Translations under genes and position numbers: made by a program | Shown: positions 16,874-24,151 of the stretch, one piece after another | Layout: the number at the start of each line of letters is the position of its first letter | How positions within the stretch are numbered: the stretch's first letter is position 1 | From: Oscillospiraceae bacterium | GTDB taxonomy: Bacteria; Bacillota; Clostridia; Oscillospirales; Ruminococcaceae | Direction of reading: 5' to 3' | Assembly: GCA_009782265.1 (NCBI GenBank) | Contig: WRJM01000005.1 | Coordinates: 1-36,725, forward strand | Length of the DNA stretch: 36,725 nucleotides | The notes under the pieces: model-generated | The model's input: only the letters and a program-made list of their open reading frames with translations | What the model was told of the DNA's origin: nothing | The model's database searches: none

Positions 16874-16902
16874 ATTATAACATAAAATCGTCGTCATTGC
16901 AA
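16874..16902 (-). promoter_or_regulatory. Sigma-A promoter giving a near-leaderless radical SAM mRNA
   Basis: On the minus strand TTGCAA, 17 bases and TATAAT end six bases before the ATG at 16867. Transcription should begin at or within a base or two of that ATG. No Shine-Dalgarno sequence precedes either possible start. Confidence 0.75.
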
Positions 16903-16925
16903 GAATTTTTATATTTTGTTTAATA

Positions 16926-16954
16926 TTGACTTTAAAAAGGATTAAGGGTATAAT
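16926..16954 (+). promoter_or_regulatory. Sigma-A promoter for the retropepsin cassette
   Basis: TTGACT, a 17-bp spacer and TATAAT lie 33 bases upstream of the 72-aa gene. It diverges from the radical SAM promoter, with the two -35 boxes about 23 bases apart. Confidence 0.8.
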
Positions 16955-16987
16955 AATAAGTGATAAAACGAATGGGAGGCTGCGGTT

Positions 16988-17206
16988 ATGTATAAGACCA
17001 TGGAAGAAATCGAAAGAGAATACGATGGGAATTTTATCTGCATGATAAATTATAAAAAAAATGAATATTACGGCATTATAGGGGGGGAGGTTATTGCCGT
17101 AAGTAAAAATAAAAAAGAAATCCTTGAAATTTGGGGTAAAACCCCGAGAAGTTTTTACCAATGGGTGGGGGAATTTCCGGATGCTCCGGGGGGGTATCTT
17201 CTGTAA
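16988..17206 (+). CDS. 72-aa protein, first gene of retropepsin cassette
   Basis: The ORF has a strong GGGAGG ribosome binding site and its own promoter. The product begins MYKTMEEIEREYDGNFICMI and continues with an IGGEVIAVSKNKKEILEIW segment. That 'entity holds and carries the gene product's own value' strand-helix pattern is reminiscent of small DUF5678-type proteins, but this likeness is from memory and unproven. No signal peptide, membrane segment or Cys pattern is present, so it should be cytoplasmic. Its stop overlaps the ATG of the retropepsin gene (TAATG), implying obligate co-expression. It may be the partner or substrate of the protease. Confidence 0.75.
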   Translation: MYKTMEEIEREYDGNFICMINYKKNEYYGIIGGEVIAVSKNKKEILEIWGKTPRSFYQWVGEFPDAPGGYLL

Positions 17207-17604
17207 TGATGTATATTGAAATAAAAACAAGAAATGATTTAATTTATGCTAATGTTCCGGTTTGGAGTATAATTGATAACGATTATAAAGAAGCACTTGT
17301 TTTAATTGACACGGGTGCGACTGTAACCGCTTTTTCAGATGCCGCTTTAAAAAGTTTAGGCTGTTACAATGAAGAGAAGAAAGCAAGCGTAAGAACCGCA
17401 AGCGGTTTTGTTGATGTATATGAAGTAAATATTCCTAAAGTTCAATTAGGCTCTTTTGAATTAATCAATATAACGGTTCACGCCCATACATATCTTGACG
17501 ATTTTCATTTTGACGGTATAATCGGTATGAATATATTAAACCAATTTAATTTCGGTGTTAATTTTGACACTCAAATAATGACATTAGAAAAAAGAAAAAT
17601 ATGA
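17206..17604 (+). CDS. Retropepsin-like aspartic protease (clan AA)
   Basis: The 132-residue protein is a single-domain retropepsin-like enzyme. The catalytic motif LIDTGATVTAFSD lies at about residues 28-40, followed by a flap-like region, then HFDGIIGMNILNQFNF, the hydrophobic-hydrophobic-Gly element typical of these folds. Such proteins act as homodimers, each supplying one DTG aspartate. No membrane anchor or signal is seen. I choose the ATG overlapping the upstream stop; the ORF-track start at 17161 lies inside the upstream gene. Coupling to the 72-aa gene suggests a two-component unit. The physiological substrate is unknown. Base composition is AT-rich relative to neighbouring genes, which would fit a transferred cassette. 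Confidence 0.83.
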   Translation: MMYIEIKTRNDLIYANVPVWSIIDNDYKEALVLIDTGATVTAFSDAALKSLGCYNEEKKASVRTASGFVDVYEVNIPKVQLGSFELINITVHAHTYLDDFHFDGIIGMNILNQFNFGVNFDTQIMTLEKRKI

Positions 17605-17609
17605 TAAAC

Positions 17610-17676
17610 GGTCGGGCATAGAAGCCAGACCTCACTTAAAATGCGGGTTTGCAGGGTTCGATTTCCTGTGAAACCC
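17610..17676 (+). other. Two hairpins, the second resembling a tRNA T-arm
   Basis: Just after the retropepsin stop, GGTC-GGGC...GCC-GACC forms one hairpin (17610-17631). A second (17645-17676) has GGGTTT pairing with AAACCC around CAGGG-TTCGATT-TCCTG, which is exactly a 5-bp tRNA T-stem with the seven-base T-loop. No D-arm, anticodon arm or 5' acceptor strand could be found, so this is not an intact tRNA. It could be a remnant of a tRNA 3' half used as an integration site, or a structured RNA element between the cassette and the symporter. Confidence 0.5.
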
Positions 17677-17739
17677 CATTGTTATAATAACCCCGATTCC
17701 TTTTGAATACAATAGTTAAAAAGGACAAGGTGTAATTAT

Positions 17740-19068
17740 ATGCTCGATATTATAAACTTTCTAAACGAAAAAATCATCTGGGGTGTTCCCGCGTTGATTT
17801 TATTTTTAGGAACAGGCATTTATTTAAGCATTAAACTTAATTTTTTCCAGTTCAACCTGCCCCGTATTATCAAAATGACATTTTTCAGCAGCGGTAAAAA
17901 CCCTGATAAAAACTCACCGTCCGAAACTAAAACCTTATCGCCTTTCCAAACACTGACTTCGGCTTTAGCCGTGACGCTCGGCACGGGAAACATTGTCGCG
18001 CTCGGCACGGCAATCGCGCTCGGCGGCGCGGGCGCGGTGTTCTGGATGGTTGTCAGCGCGTTTCTCGGTATGGCGACCGCATATGCGGAAAATTATCTTG
18101 GTATAAAAACCCGCAGGACAAAACCGGACGGAAGCCGCTTCGGGGGTGCGTTCTTCTACATAAAAGAAGTATTGGGGAGTAAATGGGCGAAGTTTTTCGC
18201 GCTCTGCTGTATACTTGCCAGCCTTGGTATGGGCAACATGACGCAAATTAACGCGCTTGCGGTTTCTTTGGAACGCGGCTTCGGCGTTCCTTTATGGACT
18301 TCGGGCGTGATGGCAATGGTTTTAGTGGGTTTGCTTGTTTTCGGCGGAGCTGTGTTCTTCGGGCAGGTGACGGAAAAGGTGATTCCGGTGCTTTCGGTTG
18401 TTTATATTATCGGGTGTTTTATTGTCATTATAATGAATTTTTCAGAACTGCCGACTGCGTTTTCACGAATCATACAGGAAGCCTTTTCTTTGCGCTCCGT
18501 AGGCGGCGGCGTTTTAGGAAGCGCGCTTATGAGGGGTATGAGCTGGGGGTTCAGACGCGGGATTTTTTCGCATGAAGCCGGATTGGGTACAGCGGTCATC
18601 TTCAACAGCATGTCATCGGAAGAATCCGCTATGAAGCAAAGCTTATGGGCGTCTTTAGCAGTGTTCATCGACACTGTAATCATCTGCGTTTTAACCGCGC
18701 TTGCGATTTTGGTGACAGGTGCGGATAAGCTTGGAATTGAGGGCGCGCTGTTCGCGTCAGCCGCGTTCGGAACAGCGTTCGGGAAGTACGCCGATATGTT
18801 CCTGTCCGCCTGTATTGCATTGTTTGCTGTTGCAACCGCTTCCGGCTGGTCATTCTTCGGTACGGTCTGCGTAGAATACCTGTTCGGGAAAAAATTTATC
18901 AAGCTTTTCGCGGTGATTTTCACGCTTTGCTGTTTTATCGGCGCGACGGCAAGATTGGAGCTGATTTGGGGCGCGGCGGATGTGTTCAACGGGCTGATGG
19001 CAGTCCCGAATCTGCTTGCTGTGCTTATTTTTGCATGGAAGTATAATAAAATAAAAATGCAGGATTAA
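17740..19068 (+). CDS. AGCS-family sodium:alanine/glycine symporter
   Basis: The 442-residue integral membrane protein is a typical AGCS (amino acid-cation symporter) member. After the first membrane segment comes the motif region PFQTLTSALAVTLGTGNIVALGTAIALGGAGAVFWM, which holds the sodium and substrate contacts. FLGMATAYAENYLG, GGAFFYIKEVLG and the family-typical RGIFSHEAGLGTA follow. It should import alanine, glycine or D-alanine with sodium. Ten or more hydrophobic segments are visible. The ribosome binding site is AAGGACAAGGTG. A TATAAT at 17683 may be its -10, but the -35 is poor. It ends 72 bases before the pckA promoter spacer and may end transcription there without a clear terminator. 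Confidence 0.92.
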   Translation: MLDIINFLNEKIIWGVPALILFLGTGIYLSIKLNFFQFNLPRIIKMTFFSSGKNPDKNSPSETKTLSPFQTLTSALAVTLGTGNIVALGTAIALGGAGAVFWMVVSAFLGMATAYAENYLGIKTRRTKPDGSRFGGAFFYIKEVLGSKWAKFFALCCILASLGMGNMTQINALAVSLERGFGVPLWTSGVMAMVLVGLLVFGGAVFFGQVTEKVIPVLSVVYIIGCFIVIIMNFSELPTAFSRIIQEAFSLRSVGGGVLGSALMRGMSWGFRRGIFSHEAGLGTAVIFNSMSSEESAMKQSLWASLAVFIDTVIICVLTALAILVTGADKLGIEGALFASAAFGTAFGKYADMFLSACIALFAVATASGWSFFGTVCVEYLFGKKFIKLFAVIFTLCCFIGATARLELIWGAADVFNGLMAVPNLLAVLIFAWKYNKIKMQD

Positions 19069-19112
19069 AATATAAAACTTGCAAAATTCATATAAAATTT
19101 TCATTTACCCCC

Positions 19113-19141
19113 TTGACCCGCCTTTAAAAAAAGTGTATAAT
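19113..19141 (+). promoter_or_regulatory. Sigma-A promoter of pckA
   Basis: TTGACC, a 17-bp spacer and TATAAT are positioned about 103 bases before the pckA ATG. The predicted 5' leader (from about 19148) contains the strong 17-bp hairpin at 19162-19198. Confidence 0.8.
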
Positions 19142-19161
19142 AATATTAAGCTAAAATATTC

Positions 19162-19198
19162 GTTTGTGTTCCCCCGCCCAAGGCGGGGGAACACAAAC
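19162..19198 (+). repeat. 17-bp-stem GC-rich hairpin (copy 1) in the pckA leader
   Basis: GTTTGTGTTCCCCCGCC and its perfect complement are separated by CAA only. A very similar element with the same 17-bp stem and 3-base loop is at 29725. No T-run follows, so it is not a standard terminator. It falls between the predicted pckA transcription start and the ribosome binding site, so it would be a stable 5' structure on the mRNA. Confidence 0.85.
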
Positions 19199-19244
19199 AC
19201 AAATTTCCTGCTGTTAAATTTTTTATTTTGAAAGGGGAATACTT

Positions 19245-21020
19245 ATGGCATTAACAAACAACCAAAACGTATTAAACTGGGTCGAGGAAATGAAGTCCTT
19301 GACAAAACCCGACAATGTCGTCTGGATTGACGGAAGCGAAGGGCAAATCGCAGAGCTTCAGAAACAGGCAATCGACTTGGACATCATCAAACCCTTGAAT
19401 CAGGAAAAACTCCCCGGCTGTTATATTCACCGCACCGCGCTGAACGACGTTGCGCGTGTGGAACACAGAACCTTCATCTGCTCAAAAAAAGAAGAAGACG
19501 CAGGTCCTACCAACAACTGGTGCGCGCCCGACGAAATGTACGGCAAATTAAAAGCCTTGTTCGACGGCGTAATGAAAGGGCGCGTCATGTATGTCATTCC
19601 GTTCTGCATGGGACCTATCGGCTCAAAGCTGAGCAAAGTCGGCGTGGAAATTACCGACTCGATTTACGTTGTGCTGAACATGGTTATTATGGCGAGATGC
19701 GGGCAAGCGGCGGCAGACTTCCTCGGCGACAGCAACGACTTTGTGCGCGGACTGCACTCTACCGGTCAGCTTGACGATGAAAAACGCTACATCTGCCACT
19801 TCCCCGAAGACAATGCGATTTGGTCAATTAACTCCGGCTACGGCGGAAACGTGCTTCTCGGTAAAAAATGCTTTGCACTCCGCATTGCGTCCAATCAGGG
19901 CAAAAACGAAGGTTGGATGGCAGAGCATATGCTCATTCTCGGTATAGAAGACCCCAAAGGTGAGGTTACATATATCGCCGCCGCTTTCCCGTCGGCGTGC
20001 GGAAAAACAAATTTGGCAATGCTGATTCCTCCCGAAGGTTATCAGAAAAAAGGTTATAAAGTATGGTGCGTGGGCGACGACATCGCATGGCTCAGGCAGG
20101 GCGACGACGGGCGTTTATGGGCGATTAACCCCGAAACCGGATTTTTCGGTGTTGCACCGGGTACAAACATGAAGTCCAATCCCAATGCGCTTAAAGCAAC
20201 CCAAAAGAACACAATTTTCGCCAATGTTGTGCATAAATTAAACGATAATACCGTATGGTGGGAGGGGCTTGACAAAGAACCCGTTACCAACGCGCTCAAC
20301 TGGAAAGGTGAACCTTGGACAAGCGAAAGCAAAGAACCCGGCGCGCACCCCAACGGACGCTTCACCTCCCACGTGTCCAACTGCCCCTGCATTTCCAAGG
20401 AATACGATAACCCGACAGGTGTTCCGATTTCCGCGCTTGTTTTCGGCGGCAGACGGGCAAAAACTGCGCCTTTGGTGTATCAGGCGTTTAACTGGGAACA
20501 CGGCGTATTTGTAGGTTCAATTATGGGTTCTGAAACGACTTCTGCGGCTATCGGACTTGCGGCAGGTGTAAGGCGCGACCCGATGGCAATGCTGCCTTTC
20601 TGCGGTTATCACATGGGCGATTATTTTGCTCATTGGCTTGAAACGGGTAAAAAATTAGGGGATAAAGCACCGAAAATTTTCAACGTCAACTGGTTCAGAA
20701 CAGATGACAACGGCAAGTTCATTTGGCCCGGTTACGGCGATAATATGCGGGTGCTTGACTGGATGGTACAGCGTTGTAAAGGCAATGCCGACGCAGTTGA
20801 AACCCCTATCGGCTACGAACCGAAGCCTGAGGATATTAACATTGAGGGGCTTGAAAACGACGGAATTACCGCAAGCGTTGTCGAAAACCTGCTCAGCGTT
20901 GATAAAGACCTTTGGAAAGAAGAGGTTGCGGGAACGAAAGAGTTCTATGCAAAATTCGGCGATAAAATGCCGGCAGAATTAAAAGCACAGCTTGCCGCGC
21001 TTGAAGAAAGATTAGGTTAA
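19245..21020 (+). CDS. pckA: Phosphoenolpyruvate carboxykinase (GTP)
   Basis: This enzyme interconverts oxaloacetate and PEP using GTP/GDP. In anaerobes it often runs in the PEP-carboxylating direction or in gluconeogenesis. The 591-residue protein matches the GTP-dependent class: WCAPDEMYGKLKALFDG, MYVIPFCMGPIGS, a GGNVLLGKKCFALRIAS segment, the kinase P-loop FPSACGKTN with the reactive Cys near residue 252, VGDDIAWL with metal-binding Asp, and FVGSIMGSETTSAA. Length is typical. The ribosome binding site is GAAAGGGG. It is monocistronic by appearance, with its own promoter, a structured leader and a strong terminator 15 bases past the stop. Confidence 0.96.
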   Translation: MALTNNQNVLNWVEEMKSLTKPDNVVWIDGSEGQIAELQKQAIDLDIIKPLNQEKLPGCYIHRTALNDVARVEHRTFICSKKEEDAGPTNNWCAPDEMYGKLKALFDGVMKGRVMYVIPFCMGPIGSKLSKVGVEITDSIYVVLNMVIMARCGQAAADFLGDSNDFVRGLHSTGQLDDEKRYICHFPEDNAIWSINSGYGGNVLLGKKCFALRIASNQGKNEGWMAEHMLILGIEDPKGEVTYIAAAFPSACGKTNLAMLIPPEGYQKKGYKVWCVGDDIAWLRQGDDGRLWAINPETGFFGVAPGTNMKSNPNALKATQKNTIFANVVHKLNDNTVWWEGLDKEPVTNALNWKGEPWTSESKEPGAHPNGRFTSHVSNCPCISKEYDNPTGVPISALVFGGRRAKTAPLVYQAFNWEHGVFVGSIMGSETTSAAIGLAAGVRRDPMAMLPFCGYHMGDYFAHWLETGKKLGDKAPKIFNVNWFRTDDNGKFIWPGYGDNMRVLDWMVQRCKGNADAVETPIGYEPKPEDINIEGLENDGITASVVENLLSVDKDLWKEEVAGTKEFYAKFGDKMPAELKAQLAALEERLG

Positions 21021-21033
21021 TAGAATAAAATAT

Positions 21034-21165
21034 AAAAAATCCCCGCTTCTTGCAAAGCGGGGATTTTTGTTTTAGGATAAGAACATCGAAAGCCGCCCGT
21101 AGGCAGCTTTCATTAAAAAAGTATTCCCGAATATATGCCGTAACATATACCCACTATAAATATCT
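21034..21165 (-). ncRNA. Candidate small RNA, ~132 nt, three hairpins
   Basis: A perfect TTGACA-N17-TATAAT promoter on the minus strand points into DNA with no plausible ORF and ends at a strong terminator ~132 nt later. The transcript would fold into GUAUAUG-loop-CAUAUAU, then the 10-bp stem GAAAGCUGCC-UACG-GGCGGCUUUC with a stable C(UACG)G tetraloop, then the terminator hairpin. Both internal stems contain a position that is G-U on the minus strand but A-C on the plus strand, so the structure is specific to the minus transcript. The AT-rich spacer between the stems includes a U-run, which could be single-stranded for target pairing. I could not match it to 6S RNA, SRP RNA or another family I know. 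Its function is unknown. Confidence 0.6.
21035..21068. terminator. Bidirectional terminator shared by pckA and a minus-strand RNA
   Basis: A 14-bp stem (AAAAATCCCCGCTT with its complement) and six-base loop are flanked by T-runs in both directions, so it can end pckA on the plus strand and the candidate small RNA on the minus strand. Confidence 0.9.
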
Positions 21166-21171
21166 GATAAC

Positions 21172-21200
21172 ATTATAGCATAAATAGTATCGGTTGTCAA
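21172..21200 (-). promoter_or_regulatory. Perfect consensus sigma-A promoter for the small RNA
   Basis: On the minus strand TTGACA, exactly 17 bases and TATAAT match the full consensus. The -35 begins one base after the stop codon of the MazF-like gene. It points away from that gene and towards the pckA terminator. Confidence 0.85.
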
Positions 21201-21860
21201 CTATAAATACATACAAAATATATTTTGCCAATAATTTATTATCTCGGATTTTATTTCATTTAACTTTTTCTTATGGATATTTCCGATTTTATTGTTTAAA
21301 TCAATCCTGTATATGCTTATTGGTTTTATCCTTGTTATGTCGGTATATCTATCTCGTATTTCAAAATCATATACTTTAGACACATCTATCTGACGATTAT
21401 TATTCGGGTCTTTTATACCGGATGTAAGCGGAGCGACAATAAGACATTCACCAAGATTTTTTAATATTACAGCAGGATGGAATCCGCCAAACTCTCGACC
21501 AATATTGAAACCAAAACTAACCCAAACAACGTTACCGGAAATTAAAATCATATTTTTTAATAAATATAGGGCATCAGTATAATTAATATTAATCTTTTTC
21601 TTAATATAAGCAGAACCTTGTTGATAATAATATTTATGTAATATCCCTTTATGTTTATTATATTCAAAAGCAGATATTTTGTTTTTGAATATATTTTGTG
21701 GAATTTCCAAAGGATTGGCTTCCTTACGATAAAAAATATTCTGTTCCTTTTGCCATTCTAAATATTTTATTATTTTATCAATTTTAGCGGTATCAGTAGG
21801 ATTTATACAGTTAATAATATCCATAATTTCTTTGGTAGCTCTAAAATATTCCCTATACAA
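21201..21860 (-). CDS. MazF/PemK-like protein with long N-terminal extension
   Basis: The C-terminal half of this 219-residue protein has the MazF/PemK pattern: GNVVWVSFGFNIGREFGGFHPAVIL, then LIVAPLTSG and a late ITRIKPISIYRID strand pair. Proteins of this fold are usually sequence-specific mRNA endoribonuclease toxins. The first ~95 residues form a Lys-rich helical extension not found in compact MazF. No antitoxin gene of the MazE type is adjacent on either side. The ORF starts with TTG (21860) behind GAGGTG; the next ATG codon (MDIINCINP) has a poor ribosome binding site. AT-rich composition and an own promoter suggest acquisition. The ToxN class of RNA-neutralised toxins is an alternative to consider, given the small RNA next to it. 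Confidence 0.72.
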   Translation of the reverse strand: MYREYFRATKEIMDIINCINPTDTAKIDKIIKYLEWQKEQNIFYRKEANPLEIPQNIFKNKISAFEYNKHKGILHKYYYQQGSAYIKKKININYTDALYLLKNMILISGNVVWVSFGFNIGREFGGFHPAVILKNLGECLIVAPLTSGIKDPNNNRQIDVSKVYDFEIRDRYTDITRIKPISIYRIDLNNKIGNIHKKKLNEIKSEIINYWQNIFCMYL

Positions 21861-21897
21861 TATGACACCTCACATCAACTTAAATATAATAAAGTTT

Positions 21898-21926
21898 ATT
21901 ATATCATATTTTATCAAAAATTGCAA
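21898..21926 (-). promoter_or_regulatory. Sigma-A promoter for the MazF-like gene
   Basis: Minus-strand TTGCAA, 17 bases and TATAAT lie about 37 bases before the TTG start. Confidence 0.75.
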
Positions 21927-21947
21927 TAATAAAACGTAAAACTTTAT

Positions 21948-21983
21948 AAAAATCCCCGTTTCAACCGAAACGGGGATTTTTTA
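21948..21983. terminator. Terminator after the chemoreceptor gene
   Basis: AAATCCCCGTTTC and GAAACGGGGATTTTT form a 13-bp or longer stem with a four-base loop. T-runs on both sides make it usable in both directions. It ends the minus-strand chemoreceptor mRNA. Confidence 0.88.
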
Positions 21984-21996
21984 TATATATTATACT

Positions 21997-23715
21997 TTAT
22001 TTCAATTTAAACTGCGCAATCAAATCCTGAAGCATACTGGATTGTCCGCTCATTTGCTCGGACGCCGCCGCGCTTTGCTCTGCCGTCGCGCTGTTCTGCT
22101 GAATGATTTGCGCCACTTGGTCTATACCTGTATTGATTTGGCTGATTCCGGTAGACTGCTCGTCGGACGCCCGGGCAATTTCCCTGATATATTCACTGCT
22201 CTCGTTAATGCCCGCTACAATATCCGTAAGGCTTGCCGCGGTTTCACCCGCTATGCGTGTTCCAAGTTCAGCCTTCGCCATGGAGTTCTGAATCATGTCG
22301 CCGGTTTCCTTTGCCGCTTCGGCGGATTTACCTGCAAGGTTACGTACTTCCTCCGCAACCACCGCGAAGCCCTTGCCGTGCGCACCCGCTCTTGCCGCTT
22401 CTACTGCCGCGTTAAGCGCAAGAATGTTGGTTTGGAAAGCAATGTCGTCGATGACTTTAATAACCTTGCTGATGTTTTGGCTTGCTTGGTTAATTTCCTG
22501 AACAGCGGTCATCATTTCGTCCATCTGACGGCTTCCCTTTTCCGCGTTGCTCATAATGGATTCAGCGAGTTTTGCGGTTTTATCCGCTGTAACAGCGTTG
22601 GTTTTGGTTTTTTCGGCGATTTCGGAAATAGAGCTTGAAAGCTCTTCGATTGACGCCGCCTGTGTCGTAGAACCTTGCGCAAGAGACTGCGCGCCGTCTG
22701 CAACTTGCTTTGAGCCGTGGGAAACCTGTTCGGTGGAGCTGTTGATTTCGCTGAACATCTGATTCAAGCTTTTGACCATTCTTGAAAGCGATATGCCCAT
22801 TTCATCTTCGTCTGAAAGCATTGCAATATGGGTGGTTAAATCGCCCTTCGCTATGGATTCGAGTTCCTGCGCCACAACCGATATATGCTGAACAAAAGAA
22901 GCACAGCCTTTAATGGTCTGCCCGATTTCATCCTGCATTATGGAGAATTCGGCTACATTCGCCGCGTCCGCCGGCGACATATGCAGATTACCCGTAGAAC
23001 CCGCCTTGTTCATAAATGCGGCAAGCGGTTTCAGCGGCTTGCTGATAATCGCGGCTATGTAAAGCGCGATGATAACGGATATAACCGCTACGCCGAGCGA
23101 CGCGCCTACTACGATAACTATAGTTGCTCTTGCGGATTCTTCCGCGCTTTTAATATTAGCGTTTGCCGAGGATTCCGAAATTTCCGTTAAGTTTTTGGTA
23201 ATCGCCGCAAGGTCGTTGGCTAAATCCACGCCCGCGCCTATATATCCCATCGCTCCGGCAGAGTCGCCTTCCGCCGCCGCTTTTGCGACAGGGTCGCAAA
23301 CATCTGTTTTATATCTGGCATATTTTCCTTTAATTTCGGTGAGCTGGTCTGCAAAAGACTGCGCTTTTTCGTTCATATTGCCGCTCAGAACCGAATGTTC
23401 CGCCGCCGCAATTGCCTGCAGTCCCAAGTCGTATGCGTCGTTCGCGTCACCGGTATAATTTTTAACACTGTCGGGGTTGGCGAAAGCAAACAAAGCCATT
23501 GTTGTGGTTGCGCGGCGGAGATTCCCCAAATGCGTGTCAAATATGTGCATTTGAGTTTCCGCTTCTATCGGGTGTTCAATCGCGTATGTGTAAGACGACG
23601 AAATGTTGTTCATTTCTACAATCGAAAAAACCGATAAAGCCGCCATAAGGATAATAACGCCTGTAAAAGCTGTAATCATTTTCGCTCTTACTTTTAAATT
23701 TTTAAACCAAGACAT
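21997..23715 (-). CDS. Methyl-accepting chemotaxis protein
   Basis: The 572-residue receptor has a first membrane helix (about 10-30, MITAFTGVIILMAALSVFSIV), an extracytoplasmic four-helix-bundle-like sensor (about 35-190) and a second membrane helix (VIVVGASLGVAVISVIIALYIAAI). A HAMP region with KPLKPLAAFMNKAG follows. The long cytoplasmic signalling coil carries the conserved hairpin IDDIAFQTNILALNAAVEAARAG and VVAEEVRNLA. It should form the CheA/CheW array and bias motility or a related output. No CheR-binding pentapeptide is seen at the C-terminus. I choose the ATG (MSWFKNL) preceded by GAGGT rather than the GTG of the ORF track. No che genes are adjacent. Confidence 0.93.
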   Translation of the reverse strand: MSWFKNLKVRAKMITAFTGVIILMAALSVFSIVEMNNISSSYTYAIEHPIEAETQMHIFDTHLGNLRRATTTMALFAFANPDSVKNYTGDANDAYDLGLQAIAAAEHSVLSGNMNEKAQSFADQLTEIKGKYARYKTDVCDPVAKAAAEGDSAGAMGYIGAGVDLANDLAAITKNLTEISESSANANIKSAEESARATIVIVVGASLGVAVISVIIALYIAAIISKPLKPLAAFMNKAGSTGNLHMSPADAANVAEFSIMQDEIGQTIKGCASFVQHISVVAQELESIAKGDLTTHIAMLSDEDEMGISLSRMVKSLNQMFSEINSSTEQVSHGSKQVADGAQSLAQGSTTQAASIEELSSSISEIAEKTKTNAVTADKTAKLAESIMSNAEKGSRQMDEMMTAVQEINQASQNISKVIKVIDDIAFQTNILALNAAVEAARAGAHGKGFAVVAEEVRNLAGKSAEAAKETGDMIQNSMAKAELGTRIAGETAASLTDIVAGINESSEYIREIARASDEQSTGISQINTGIDQVAQIIQQNSATAEQSAAASEQMSGQSSMLQDLIAQFKLK

Positions 23716-23760
23716 AATGAAATACCTCACATTAAATAATAGTTTTTGCGCCTAAGTTTC

Positions 23761-23789
23761 ATAATAGCACTTATTTCGCCGTTTGTCAA
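23761..23789 (-). promoter_or_regulatory. Sigma-A promoter for the chemoreceptor
   Basis: Minus-strand TTGACA, 17 bases and TATTAT lie about 45 bases before the chemoreceptor ATG. This is a vegetative-type promoter rather than the sigma-D type common for chemotaxis genes. Confidence 0.75.
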
Positions 23790-23886
23790 CCACAATAAAC
23801 ACCATTTTTCGGGGTTTAATTTGTACAATTCGCTGTATAAATGCAGGAACGTACGATTTTGTCTGCTAAAAACCCAAATAAACCTA

Positions 23887-23964
23887 TGTAGGGGGCGGCG
23901 TCCCCGGCGCCCCGATATAAACGCACAGATTCAACGCGGGACGTCGAGGACGCCGTCCCCTACA
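23887..23964. repeat. TGTAGGGG...CCCCTACA element (copy 3)
   Basis: The 78-bp element is bounded by TGTAGGGG and CCCCTACA, with GGCGTCCCCGGCGCCCC inside the left arm, a CCCGATATAAA core and GACGTCGAGGACGCCGTCC in the right arm. It occupies most of the gap between the divergent chemoreceptor and pilin promoters and shares its core motif with the element at 34026. Confidence 0.85.
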
Positions 23965-24026
23965 TTTTAAATTTCCGCAAATGAAATCTTTGTGAAATAT
24001 TTTTAGTAAATTTTTTACAAATTTTA

Positions 24027-24055
24027 TTGACAATTACATTTATTTATAGTATAAT
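24027..24055 (+). promoter_or_regulatory. Perfect consensus sigma-A promoter of the pilin operon
   Basis: TTGACA, exactly 17 bases and TATAAT match the full consensus. Predicted transcription starts near 24062, leaving a ~90-base leader containing the palindrome CCGCATATGCGG. I tested the leader by eye for a c-di-GMP-I riboswitch and saw no match. Confidence 0.85.
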
Positions 24056-24151
24056 GATTATAAGTATCAGTTGTTGAACCGCATATGCGGGATTTTGACA
24101 GCTGTTAAAACTATCAGATTTGCCGTATTATGCCTTCGGAGGGGTTTGACT

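Noticed and set aside
16868-17230. N-terminal extension of the radical SAM ORF
   Set aside because: It covers both divergent promoters and the 72-aa gene on the other strand, and homologues of this family start near the second or first Met chosen here.
17610-17676. An intact tRNA gene
   Set aside because: Only a T-arm-like hairpin is present; no D-arm, anticodon arm or matching 5' acceptor strand could be found.
17604-17740. Glycine riboswitch ahead of the AGCS symporter
   Set aside because: The conserved core elements of the gcvT motif are not visible, and the likely -10 lies downstream of the structured part.
22042-22638. 198-aa plus-strand ORF
   Set aside because: It is a shadow of the chemoreceptor signalling domain, which is unmistakable on the minus strand.
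24062-24151. c-di-GMP riboswitch in the pilin operon leader
   Set aside because: A short palindrome is present, but the conserved GEMM core and tetraloop receptor were not seen.
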